Assembly: GCA_000328365.1 (NCBI GenBank)
Contig: KB304303.1
Coordinates: 1-64,000 of the forward strand
DNA from: Capitella teleta
Taxonomy: Eukaryota; Annelida; Polychaeta; Capitellidae
Reading direction: 5' to 3'
Length of the DNA: 64,000 bases
In this document: positions 22,701 through 33,163 of the stretch, piece after piece
How positions within the stretch are numbered: the first letter of the stretch is position 1
Layout: every line of letters starts with the position of its first letter
Notes under the pieces: model-generated
Seen by the model: only the letters and a program-made list of their open reading frames with translations
The model's database searches: none
Told to the model about the DNA's origin: nothing
Program-made: the position numbers and the translations under genes

Positions 22701-23517
22701 GCTCACCAGCCTACGGCTCAAAGACATCGCCTACCCCAGTGGCTTCACGCTCTTGTGCGACACCTCCTTCGGATTCCCGCGACCATTGGTGCCCCCGGAG
22801 TTCCGGCGCGACGTCTTCGATGTGCTCCACGGATTCTCTCACTCCGGCATCAAGGTTTCCACTCAGCTCGTGCAGCAACGATATGTCTGGCACAACATAA
22901 AGCGTGATGTGAAGAGTTGGTGCCAAGAGTGCGCTGCCTGTGCTGCATCTAAGGTCCACAAACACTACAAGGCCCCTGTTGGTTTTATCCCCACGCCCGG
23001 AGGAAATTCTCTTTCATCCATATTGACCTCGTGAGCCCCCTGCCTCGTTCGGGTGGCCACTTGCACCTGCTCACTATTGTGGACCGCACCACCCGCTGGC
23101 CGGAAGCGTTACCCCTCACGGGTACTACGACTGACGTCGTGGCCCACGCCTTCGTCGCTGGCTGGATCGCCACTTTTGGTGTGCCACTCAACATCACGTC
23201 CGACCGCGACTCACAGTTCGTGTCCAGATTGTGCTAAGGCATCGCAGCGTCTCTCAGCACACAGCTACACCACACAATGGCCTTTCATCCCCCTTGCAAC
23301 GGCCTTGTGGAACGCTGGCATCGGTCTTGTAAGAGTTCACTCAAAGCTCACCTCACAGACCAAGACTGGATCCACCAACTCCCCCGGGTCCTTCTCGGCC
23401 TGCGCTCCTCCCCTAAAGTGGACTCTAACATCTCCGGGCTGAGCTTCTCTACGGCACTGCGCTCCTACTTTCTGGCGAGATGGTGGACTCGCAAATCAAC
23501 GCAGTTAACAGCTATAA
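19763..23517 (+). mobile_element. Ty3/Gypsy LTR retrotransposon fossil
   Basis: A broken LTR element, much more GC-rich than its surroundings. The probable left LTR is 19763-20461 (TGTTAG to CTTCA, about 700 bp, with AATAAA near its end), followed directly by a primer-binding-type TTGGTGACCCCG. The parts then come in Ty3/Gypsy order: gag-like region (about 20490-21290), aspartic protease with a VDTGA motif (about 21330-21600), reverse transcriptase with YLDD, RNase H, an integrase zinc-finger region (about 22780-22970) and the integrase core region (to about 23500). I found no second LTR. It carries several breaks (roughly five or more) and is not functional. Its age cannot be read from paired LTRs because only one is seen. 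The sharp base composition and still recognisable domains suggest it is not very old. Confidence 0.85.
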
Positions 23518-23879
23518 AATGAGACACATACCTTGTGAAACAAATTCAATTAAAGGCAAGGCTTTAAGCGAGGAAGAATCATAGACAACAAAGATGGACT
23601 TGAAATGACTAGATGTGACCAGCAGATCATGTGTCAATAAATTGACAAAATAGTTACTGCAGTACACAGCCATTAGATTACAGAGAATGCACTAATATAG
23701 TGAATAGTCTCAGCCTATGATAAATTTGATGCTTGCTGTACGCTGTGTGCATGCACACTGTGATATTCCAAGGCTAGTCGGCATTTCCCGGCTGGCTTTA
23801 GGGTCTACCTGACTATCTTTTCCGCAGCAGCTCTGATCGCCAACACTGTGACTTCTTTGAGTTCTCTCTCCTTCTTCCT
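23518..23879. other. Intergenic, no feature seen
   Basis: About 360 bp between the LTR fossil and the inverted 712-bp repeat. No ORF or motif I can support. Confidence 0.4.
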
Positions 23880-24601
23880 TTAAAGGGATGGGGAACTGAA
23901 TTTTAAGTAATGTTCTATTGACCCATAGCACCAATTGATAGCATTCCGTGCCAAAAACACCATGCCTGGATGCAAGCGTAAGGAAATAATGCATTCCGAA
24001 TATCGGGGTTAGCATTGCGCATATAGGAGAATGGCTTCCATTATGAAGTATAGGAGGCAAACGTCAGCTGAGGGCTTGCCATGATTGGTCCCGTTCCCCT
24101 TGTGAAGCTATCGATTTCAGCCAATCAGAGCAGATCATCTTCGCCATAAAAGGACATCTTTGTTGTTTACGAAACGAAAGCGCATGCGTGGTGCACTCTG
24201 GCCGACTTTTTTACTGTTTCAGGATGAGAAACCATGGTAGGTAGGTGTCCTAGAAAATCGCTTGTTAAAATAAGAAAAATAGCGAAAAATAATTTTTTTT
24301 CACGCCTAACTGGTGGCAAAATGATTATTCTATCTATTTCCGAAAAGAAAATAAAAACATCCAGGGGTTTAGTCGCAGAACACGCTGATATCCATTGTAA
24401 AAGATGGCCCATTGTAAAAGATGGAGAACTCGGTGTTTCATCACAGCTCCTGACGTCACGCCTAGTTAGCAATATATCTCCCGCAAAATCATTAGCGATG
24501 GTATAATTGGTATTCCTTGTGTGGGCCAGTCATAGGAATCATTTTTGGTGCATCAAATAACGACTCAAAGTTCATTTTTAACCAGTTCTCCCTCCCTTTA
24601 A
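23880..24601 (-). repeat. 712-bp dispersed repeat, copy 2 (inverted)
   Basis: The same element as 423-1134 in the opposite orientation, 722 bp, bounded by TTAAAGGGATGGGGAACT and by CTCCCTTTAA. It keeps the CRE TGACGTCA at 24451-24458, CCAATCAGAG at 24121-24130 and the CArG-like CCATAAAAGG at 24144-24153. Small indels relative to the other copies break the short shared ORF. Confidence 0.85.
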
Positions 24602-25850
24602 GCCATAACGAATAGAACCCCTCCCCTAAATTTAGGCGTTGGTATAATCGTGCAAAGCTGATCATTTAAGTGTAAGAATGAATCGAATACGATTGATAAC
24701 TGATGAGCATAATCATAATTCACGCAGTATATCTCTTTGAAGTCATAACAATGAGCGCATCTGAATTTTTCAGTTTCATGCACGGCATTATCCCCCGATC
24801 TATCCTGATAATTGAATATTATCAAAAGCTTAATATAGTATGATGCATGTGAGCCGCTCATAGATCACACATCAAAGCATGTACACATATGTACATTTGC
24901 ATGCACATGCATGCCTACACATTAGCATGCGTGCATCATACATGTAGATCTGTACACGAAAGCGTGCATGTGTACACGCGGAAGAAGACGACTCAGCCAA
25001 GTGCTGTGTGCGCTATGTATTCAACTTTTAAGTATTCCGTCACCGTCTGTTTGCTGTTCAATTGATTAAACCTACTTTATTACGTCTCTCAACTTTCTTA
25101 AGAACTACGAATTGTGTGACAACTAATTAATTTGGACATCAGAGGGATTACGAAATCAAATAAAAGAACAAAGCTTGCCGGTTCGTGAATCGTCGCAAGA
25201 TAGAGTAATTACGGGTGAATGCAGAAAAATTACATAATCGACAATTGCGCGAGCTATCAGCGACAGGCGCCGACCGCGGGTTGCTGCCTCGTGGGCTCTT
25301 AACTTCCTACTTGGCTTAATCAAATTAAGGAAACCTTTTAATTTGACGATCTATTAGTTGACAATTGATTGAGATCATTCCGGATCCAGGATCAGAGTAG
25401 TAAGTAACAGAGCTAGTTATCTTCCGATGATAACCGATCTTCTTACATGACAACTGGGTAATCAATTACAAGTACCCAATAGTTATATACAATTATAATA
25501 ATCAAGAAAAATGGATGCATATAGATGATGAAATTCGAACACAGGGAAAATTTAAATCTCAACCGTGAAACTGCGAACAAAGTATAATTTAATCAATTGT
25601 TACGAATGTGTGGAGCGTATCAATCGTATTTTACAAATGATGCCATTTGTATCAGCAATTAAGAGTACAACACCACATGCATGTGATATAAATGTGTATA
25701 CATGATGAACGATGGAATCGTATAAAGAATAGCTCACCGGTAAAAAGTGATGAAGGCAGCTGAAGAATCATTGAAGATGCATAGGCCTTATTCACAGTAC
25801 AACGTGATCAAAACTCAGAACGAGGCTCTCCCTGATAAAATTTCCACTGC
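24602..25850. other. AT-rich intergenic DNA, no gene
   Basis: No supported ORF. 24875-24990 is rich in alternating purine-pyrimidine words (GTACACATATGTACATTTGC, GCATGCACATGCATGCC). The left end of the DNA transposon that follows should lie here, but I could not find its terminal inverted repeat. Confidence 0.4.
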
Positions 25851-25854
25851 GTCA

Positions 25855-27827
25855 AGATGTTGTGCTTCTGCGTGCTGAAATGTCACTTAAGTGAGCGAAA
25901 AAAGCTGGAAAAGCTATTTCTTGGAAGTGAATAAGAAGAAGCTATTTTTTCATTGTTTCCCAAGCCGAAAGGGGGCCAAAAAGCAGAGAAAAGCCTGGCT
26001 TATCGCTATAAGACGGGATGAAGGACCAAAATTCAAAGTAAGTTTAGCTGCTGTGTTAGTGTGTGCAGTGTACTGGCATACAATACGCATACGCATTCAC
26101 AACATAAACGTGTTGATCGAGGATTAGGCTTGTTCAGACCACATAGTGCTCATTACTGATGCTGTAGTTAATATAGATTAATGTATACGTATTTATTCAT
26201 TCCAAGGCTTCTTGCATTAGTTGTATACAGGACATATCGTATTATCATGCATATGGCAGACAATCATTATGTACTACTAGTACTACTGATAAGTCTGCTA
26301 CCGGTGGCAGCGCATGGTTATTCTATCAATCACGTTATAGAATATTGGCCTGGTACAAAGTCTTTCAATGTATCGTAAATGTGTTGACTGTATTTTAATA
26401 ATCACTCATAATTATTTTAACTACTATTTTTCTTCTATCACTTGACAGGTCACTAAGAAAATGGTGGTGTGCTCTGAACATTTTCAAGAGACTGACTTTA
26501 AGTTCACTCTGACAGGCATGAGAGTATTGAAAGCTGGGGTTGTTCCTTCCAAATTTGCCTGGTCCAAGGAAAAAAAGACAAGGCAGCGTACAGACCGGTC
26601 TGCGATGTCATCATTAGAAAATGTTGTGGACACCAGCATTGCTTCAGAAGACACTCCATTAGAGTCCCTTGAGGAAGCTATGTAAGTAATTCAATGGTTG
26701 CATCTAACATTCTTGACTAATGAAAACAACTTCTATTTATAGGGATGCCACATATGGCGTCACTGATGTGCTACCTCACCACAACTATTGCTGCGCTCCC
26801 CTGCCTACTGAAAACAAGCTGAAAGCCGCCCAAGAAAGGATAAAGAGCTGGAATTACAGGTCGAAGAGTTGAAGGGACGCCAGTTCAGCTGGGAGAAGAT
26901 CATGCACGATGATGCTCTGGTGCGATTCTACACCGGATTCCACTCCGCTTCGCTGTTCAATAGCTTCTTCAACAGCATTCGCGATTATGCTGCCAACATG
27001 GTGACTTATTCACAACATCAGCGACTCTCAACTGGAAAACCAAAAAGGTTATTCATGGCACTGCACAGTCAAAACTCAGTTTGAAGAATCAATTTTTTTT
27101 TGTTCTTAAACAAAGTGAGGATTGGATCCATGGATCAGGATTTGGCAGACAAGTTTGTAGTCAGTCAGTCCTTTGTGAGCAGGAACACGATTACCTGGGC
27201 CAACCTCCTGTATTGTCTACTAGGTTCGCAAAACATTTGGCCATCACTTGAGCAACATGTTGTTCATATGCCTAAAGCATTTCTTCTGCAGTATGCAAAA
27301 GTATCTTGGATTGCACTGAAATTAAAGTTCAGTCTCCCACTAGCCTTGTTTTGAATTCAGAAATGTTTTCTCATTACAAGAGCAATACCACCCTGAAATG
27401 TCTTGTGGGGATCACCCCTTGGGGTGCTGTCAGCTTTGTAAGCAACCTATATTCGGGATGTATTTCTGACAAGCATATAACTGAGGTTTTGGGAATACTG
27501 GATCTCTTATCTGAGGAAGATGGGGTGATGGCTGACAAAGGGTTCCCTCTCGCAGACATTTTAGCCACCAAAGGATGCTCCCTTGTCATTCCCCATTTTC
27601 TGGCTGCTAAGGGCCAGTTTTCTGCCGAAGAAAATTCACAAAATGCAGAAATCACTAATGTCAGAGTTCATGTGGAGCAGGCCATCAGGCGTGTGAAAGA
27701 GTTCCATATTTTTGATGGAATTATGCCACTCAACATAGCTGGCAGTGTGAATCAATTGTGGACTGTTTGTTGCTTATTGACAAATTTTCAAGGGCTATTG
27801 ATTCGCAGTTCTCATGTTCGAATTTAA
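25855..27827 (+). pseudogene. THAP-domain DDE_Tnp_4 transposase, decayed
   Basis: The DNA-cutting enzyme of the element. A THAP zinc finger is split over two exons: 25855-26038 holds RCCASAC, HCFPS and KAWLIAIRR; 26450-26682 holds VCSEHFQETDF and VVPSKFAW. The first exon has two in-frame stops after CCASAC. Exon 3 starts at 26743. A single-base frame change near 26836 interrupts an expected coiled-coil-like ELELQVEELKG. Then come RFYTGF, a helix-turn-helix segment (VRIGSMDQDLADKF, VSQSFVSRNTITW, IWPSLEQ) after a second frame change near 27080, and a third near 27300 before the catalytic domain. That domain is intact and long (27306-27827): DCTEIKVQSP, YKSNTTLKCLVGITPWGA, second aspartate in MADKGFPLADIL, and glutamate in VHVEQAIRRVKEFHIF. 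Three frame changes plus stops make it a pseudogene, though sequence errors cannot be excluded. Confidence 0.8.
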
Positions 27828-28151
27828 CTTTAATTTTACAAGTATAGTTGCATTACCCCCCGTTTTGTGATATTGAGTCATACTTCTTGTATTCTATTTG
27901 TAATTTGTGTTATATTTAGTATTGTCAGCTAGACCACTTCATGTGCATTAGCTGAATATTGTATTGTATTTTGTCAAACCCTTCACTAGTATTTGTTGCA
28001 TAACAGAATAAACAGAATTTTAATGAAATATGGGTTCTGCTGTTTCATGATGAAGCTACTAAGTGTTGACAGTAAAAAGGTACAAGTAATGAACACTGTT
28101 CAATCCTACTAGTATACATCAAGATGACAATGATTTTCATGCTAATTTCAT

Positions 28152-29229
28152 TTATTCCATGGAAGCTCTGCAACATTCAAATAAAAAGTAGGTGAAATAG
28201 AACAGATCAAGTGTACGCTTCAATTTGTCAAAGTACAATTCATCAAACAGTATACGCTCACAATGAAAATCTGATTGTGCCTTCACAAAAAAGTCGCACC
28301 ACTGTGCTCCTGTGAGGCCCATCTGCCCCTGGATTTGACAGTAATAAGAGTGAGATTCCTTCAATTGCATGGTTCCATTTGGCTTCACTTTTAAATAGTT
28401 TACTTCACATATGCTCTCAGACATGGTGCACTTAATCTCGAGCAGACCATGAGGTGGGTTGGATGGAGAGTCAAACACTCTGCGATCAGGTGAGCAGCCA
28501 AGGTAGGGGCATGAAGGGTTGATAACAAGTCCAACACTATAAACGTTCCGCCCAAAGGTCTTTGCGTAGAGTGCAGCAGCAACTGGCTCCTCCTGCGTGC
28601 CACGCTTCATAGCAGCAGTCTGGACAGTCTTGGTACTCCGAAGCCGCTTCGTAAGCGTTTCGAAATTGGCTTTGTGAGAAAGGACATCTTTGAACTTTGA
28701 TGCAGTTAAACGGTTGGTGCCATGCGGAGGTTTCCCCTTGTTGACGAGTTAAACTTTCATATTCCATCGACTGTTCTTGCGACACTTCCAATGACTCAAA
28801 CAACTGCTGCTCTCCATGCGGCAAGGCACACAATACCACAAGAGGCAGCTGCGGCAGAACGAAAGGAGGCGGTGGTGGTGCAGGCTCCATGATGATGTTC
28901 AACTGGGCATTCTCTTCAACTGGGCGAGGCAGTTGATAAGACAGGGGAAATACTTTGGGAACATCACCAAAAATGGTGGGTAAGACGGGATGGTCATCTG
29001 CTCTTGGTGGAGCCCACAGTGTCAAGGCGAGTGGCTGTGGCTCCAGGGTTCGCATGGCTGGAATTAGTCGTTTGTCCAGGCAAACATCCACTAATGACAC
29101 TTGCACTGGGTTATACAGCGAAGATGTTATGCCAGCTGTGGACTTGTGCTTCCGCACAGCTTTCTGCACTCGGATGAATGGCACTGCCCTTGGGTGGATG
29201 CCACAACGCCGAGAAGGTACATGCCACAC
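28152..29229 (-). pseudogene. YqaJ-type (lambda-exonuclease-like) nuclease of the transposon
   Basis: A restriction-fold nuclease; its role in transposition is unknown. The N-terminal part (29229 downward) contains WHVPSRRCG, a proline-rich stretch and LTRQQGETSAWHQ. One extra base near 28725 shifts the frame, after which the nuclease core reads RLTASKFKDVLSHKANFETL, MKRGTQEEPVAAALYAKTFG, GCSPDRRVFD, LLEIKC and YYCQIQGQMGLTG. These supply the expected acidic and lysine residues (D of SPDR, E and K of EIK, Q of QGQ). WCDFFVKAQ and LDLFYFTYFL close the domain, with a stop at 28152. An acceptor-like AG just upstream of 29229 suggests at least one more 5' exon. Except for one frame change this gene is less decayed than its transposase. 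Confidence 0.8.
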
Positions 29230-29230
29230 C

Positions 29231-30025
29231 TGTCGGATTAAGAAATATGCTCACACTCAATTTTCATCTTTAAATCACAAACCTGTTTCATCTGTGTTTT
29301 GGCCAGAGTTGGGGGAACAGTCTTTAATCCAAGCTTGAAACTTGAAATGCGTGGATATAATTTTGCATGTCTGCTCCCAACGGACGCTAAGAACATTATA
29401 ATGTTTGGCCTTTAATTGTCAGTGCCCATGTGGCTGGGCTGGAACAAACACACACTATTTGCATTTGCTCAGCGGCTTAATTGGTTGAATGCTTTCAGAT
29501 AAGTCGCCAGATATGTGAATGAAAAAGTGTATGATTGTGGCACGTGATAATTTTAATTCCTTTCTTGTCAGAGAAGTTTCACCTACGTGGCAAAGACATT
29601 TTCTTATGTGTATAGTTCTGGCCACAAAACTGGCAGAAGAACAGTGGCAAGAAGCGATACTTCTGTGGCAATGATGAAGGGTAAATGGCATATAACCGAC
29701 ACCTGAATGCTATCTGGGTTAGATAGAAGAAACAAACGATTGTACCTAATTATATTACAGCATCTACATTGGCATGCCTATAATATTTGTCAACAAGTAT
29801 ACTTGAGGGAAAGAATTATCTGCGTTATGTGCTGCTATCAGAAAGCAACATTAAAGACAGTTTATGAAACCTCTTTTGTTAGGACCAAAAAAAAAAAAGG
29901 CATTGAAATGATATACTAACTGATATACTAGTAGTGGTATTTTGTACAGACTCAGAAATAAAGCCTACGGATATGAAAATAAAAACTCTATACTATAGGA
30001 AGGCATTTCATGATCAACAATTGCT
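29231..30025. other. Right flank of the DNA transposon, no clear gene
   Basis: A possible 5' exon of the nuclease gene lies at about 29300-29420 on the minus strand, with an open stretch containing YNVLSVRWEQTC. The rest is AT-rich with no supported feature. Confidence 0.3.
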
Positions 30026-30737
30026 TTAAAGGGAGGGAGAACTGGTTAAAAATTGACTTTGAGTCGTTATTTGATGCACCATAAATGATTCCTATGCCTG
30101 GCTCACACAAGGAATATCATCGCTAACGATTTCGCGGGCGATATATTGCTAACTAGGCGTGACGTCAGCAGCTGTGATGAAACACCGAGTTCCCCATCTG
30201 TTACAATGGGCCTCGTCATATCAGCGTGTCCTGCGACTAAACCCTTGGATATTTTTTTATTTTCTTTTCGGAAATAGATAGAATAATCATTTTGCCACCA
30301 GTCAGGCGCGAAAAAAAAATATTTTTCGCTATTTTTCTTATTTTAACAAGCGATTTTCTAGGACACCTACCATGTTTCTCATCCTGAAACAGTAAAAAGG
30401 TCAGCCAGAGTGCACCACGCATGCGCTTTCGTTTCGTAAACAACAAAGATGTCCTTTTATGGCGAAGATGCTCTGCTCTGATTGGCTGAAATCGATAGCT
30501 TCACGAGGGGAACGGGACCAATCAGCCATCAGCCAAACCAAGCCATCAGCTGACGTTTGCCTCCTATACTTCGCAATGGAAGCCATTCTCCCATAGGCGC
30601 AATGCTAACCGCGATATTCGGAATGCATTATTTCCTTACGCTTGCATCCAGGCATGGTGTTTTTGGCACGGAATGCTATCAATTGGTGCTATGAGTCAAT
30701 AGAACATCACTTAAAATTTAGTTCCCCATCCCTTTAA
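30026..30737 (+). repeat. 712-bp dispersed repeat, copy 3
   Basis: Same orientation and length as copy 1 and visibly the closest to it, differing by scattered substitutions. It keeps the CRE TGACGTCA (30160-30167), the CCAAT boxes and the CArG-like CCTTTTATGG (30453-30462). The short minus-strand ORF (MRGALWLTFLLFQDEKHGRC onward) stays open as in copy 1. Confidence 0.87.
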
Positions 30738-31096
30738 AGTATGCTACATTTCTGGTGTCATGTACAAAACACTAATGACGTGATTTTTGTTGTTGATTTT
30801 TTTTTTCAAAATAAATAACCAAATGAATGATGTAATATCGAAGTTGACAGCAATTAATTTGTTCTATATTTCTGGTGTCATGATTTTTGTCTTTGATTTT
30901 TTTCCTTTGAGCCGCACTTGGTCAATAGGGACGGATGTTAGTGCATGCACATACATGTAGAGCAAATAACTGAATGAATGATGCAATATCACAGTTGACA
31001 GCAATTAATTTGTTCTTATCCAGCCAGACATAATTCAATTTAGCATCACTCACACGCTCTATACAGTTTCAGAGTTATAGATCTACAAACTACATA

Positions 31097-31971
31097 CAGT
31101 AAAACCTCGATGTGTCGAAGTTCGGGGGGTTAGCTCAAATACTTCGACTCAAGGATACTTCGAGGGATAGATCGAGGCCGTTATGATATGACCGTTATGA
31201 TTCCAAACCGTGCTCTGACGTTATAATTAACTGCATGCGTTATGAACTCATAAACTATGAACGGTGATCTCATGACTTACGAGAAATCTAGACCAAAGAA
31301 ATGATTATAGGAAAAATTGAGATTGAATCTTTTAATTAACAAATATTTATCAACATGTAGATCTAAGGCTGGATTTCTTTAATTAACTCTAGCTTCGAAT
31401 GGCCGCAGTCTTTTGTCGGCATTCATTAAATATCATCACAAGCACACCAACAACAATGCCTTAGTCGATATCCACGGTCTATTGGTTTTAGGAGTCAGCC
31501 AAGCTCTGGTTGCGGTCTTTTGTCGGTCATTCATTGAAGATCATCACAAATACACCAACAACAATATGCCTTATAGCTTAGTTGAGATCCACGGTCCGTT
31601 GATCTTTGGAGTCAGCCAATCAAAGCTCTGGTCGCGGCGTAAACAGAGGAGAGATAAAGGCTGCCGACTGCTTTGTGGGGGCGGGGATGTTTTGATGCTA
31701 TGTGAACAACTGACTACCTCTCTCTCTTTGATGTTATGAAACTGAGAAATATGCTCATCGAATTTTTCGACTTCGAGCTACAGATCGAAAATATGCCTCA
31801 GGGACTTTGAAAACACTTCGACACAAGGATAAATTCGAGAATGGGACGTTCGAGGGACGGATGTTTGTGCTAATATTAAAGTATAGGAGAATCGTCGGGA
31901 CTTCGAAAACACTTTGACACAGGGAGACAGACATTCGAGGGACGGACGTTCGATACATCGAGGTTTTACTG
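31097..31971. mobile_element. Pogo/Tc1-mariner-like MITE with TA target duplication
   Basis: 875 bp bounded by near-perfect inverted repeats: the left is CAGTAAAACCTCGATGTGTC and the complement of the right is CAGTAAAACCTCGATGTATC. TA flanks both ends (31095-31096 and 31972-31973). Subterminal TTCGA and GAGGGACGGA words recur near both ends. No transposase is present. The centre has a tandem duplication of about 110 bp (see the separate entry). Confidence 0.87.
31395..31635 (+). repeat. Tandem duplication of about 110 bp inside the MITE
   Basis: Two diverged copies, about 31395-31510 and 31511-31635. Both contain ATCATCACAA(G/A)(C/T)ACACCAACAA, then GATCCACGGTC- or GATATCCACGGTC-like words, then GGAGTCAGCCAA and AAGCTCTGGT. 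The + strand ORF across them is a by-product of the repeat. Confidence 0.75.
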
Positions 31972-31973
31972 TA

Positions 31974-33163
31974 CATTGGTGCTGTCAATTTGAAACACCC
32001 TGTATCAAAAGGAAGCCACGCAAATGGATACATAATGGCGCTAACTGTACTTCCGGCGTATAATTCGTTCCTTGATTTGTGTCGAAATTAAACTACTGGA
32101 GTCGAGAAGATGCTTGTGATATTAGGCCGAATTTAAATATATGTCTGATAGCAAAAGAAAGCGGTCGCAAATAATTTGTTCGCATGAATAGTATTCTGGA
32201 TTCAAATTAGGTCATATCCGTGACACAATATTGACCTACTTTTACGCCATCATCAAAGAGGAACACTATTCTTCTTGCGTCTGTAAGAAGTGCGTTATGA
32301 CTCCTATCTCCACCATGGCGTGATCACGGACATGGGTTTTCATGTATATTACATGATTCAATCAATTCAAAATTAGCACCAATGCAATCCTTCCGGTGCT
32401 TTGAGTAAATATATACCCCTAACTAACTAGTATGCAACATCACAAGATCCAGATTATACCTGTTTTCAATCCTATTTTCACATGCGGTCAAAAGAAGCAA
32501 ATAGTATATCTTCGTAGTCATAACGCTTTTTTTAACAAACGCAAGAAGAATAGCATCACGCATCATCAAAACACTGACAGATCGCTGCGCTCGAGAAAAC
32601 CTTCATTGTGCCGAGGTTTGTTGGCCTTCACATGTCACACTCGATGCATTGGCAGAATTGTTGGTTTTTACTTGCATTTAAGTGGTGGGGTCCATATTTA
32701 TCCTGAAATTGGTGCGAAATCCGCATGTGAATGCAAAAAACAACTGAGCAATTTGACCTCAAAAATCCTTCGTTTCGTGGTGGCAATCATAACGTACTTC
32801 AGGTGCCTAGTTTCAGGACAGAAAGTCAAATTTAGGCCTACTTGATTCAGAAAAAAAATCCAGGCCCCTATTATTAACATTTCGTCTCTTATTTGAATTT
32901 GACATTTGTCTCTGTCTGCCGTTCACCTGTTGAATGTTGGAATTATATTTATAAATTGAATTATAACATTGTTCATTTATATGCTTTACTACTACCAGTA
33001 AATTCAGTAATTATTCATGTGACTGTGACATGATTATGATATGATATTTTGTAATAACTATAACTAGTAGAGAATTTAAATCTGGGCTAAATAGGTTAGG
33101 CCTACTACTAACCACCTGACATAAATCATTTTTTATTCCAGGTACTAAAGTACACGATCAAAG
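31974..33163. other. Intergenic DNA upstream of the GMC gene
   Basis: Contains the second 90-bp dispersed repeat. A 137-codon + strand ORF (32432-32845) shows no domain, coding bias or splice context that I trust. The promoter of the GMC gene should be at the right end. A TTTTTTATTCCAG acceptor-like site at about 33128-33141 suggests a 5' untranslated exon further upstream. Confidence 0.4.
32258..32347 (+). repeat. 90-bp dispersed repeat, copy 2
   Basis: About 90% identical to 17379-17467, from GAGGAACACTATTCTTCTTG to TTTTCATGTAT, on the same strand. The flanks are unrelated. Confidence 0.8.

Larger units (their letters stand above)
25855..29230. mobile_element. Decayed ISL2EU/PIF-Harbinger-like DNA transposon
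   Basis: Two convergent genes, a THAP/DDE transposase on + (25855-27827) and a YqaJ-type nuclease on - (28152-29229), separated by about 320 bp. As I recall, this pairing was reported for the ISL2EU group of eukaryotic DNA transposons. Coordinates cover the coding part only; neither terminal inverted repeats nor a target duplication could be found, so the true ends are unknown. Both genes carry frame changes. A 712-bp repeat lies on each side (23880-24601 and 30026-30737), in opposite orientations, which is probably coincidence. Confidence 0.7.

Noticed and set aside
23880-30737. Inverted 712-bp repeats as the ends of one large composite transposon around the DNA transposon
   Set aside because: A third copy lies alone at 423-1134 with the same TTAA ends, so the copies move independently; the flanking position is probably coincidence.
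32432-32845. 137-codon + strand ORF, Cys- and Lys-containing
   Set aside because: No recognisable family, and composition is like non-coding flanks; no supporting splice or poly(A) pattern.
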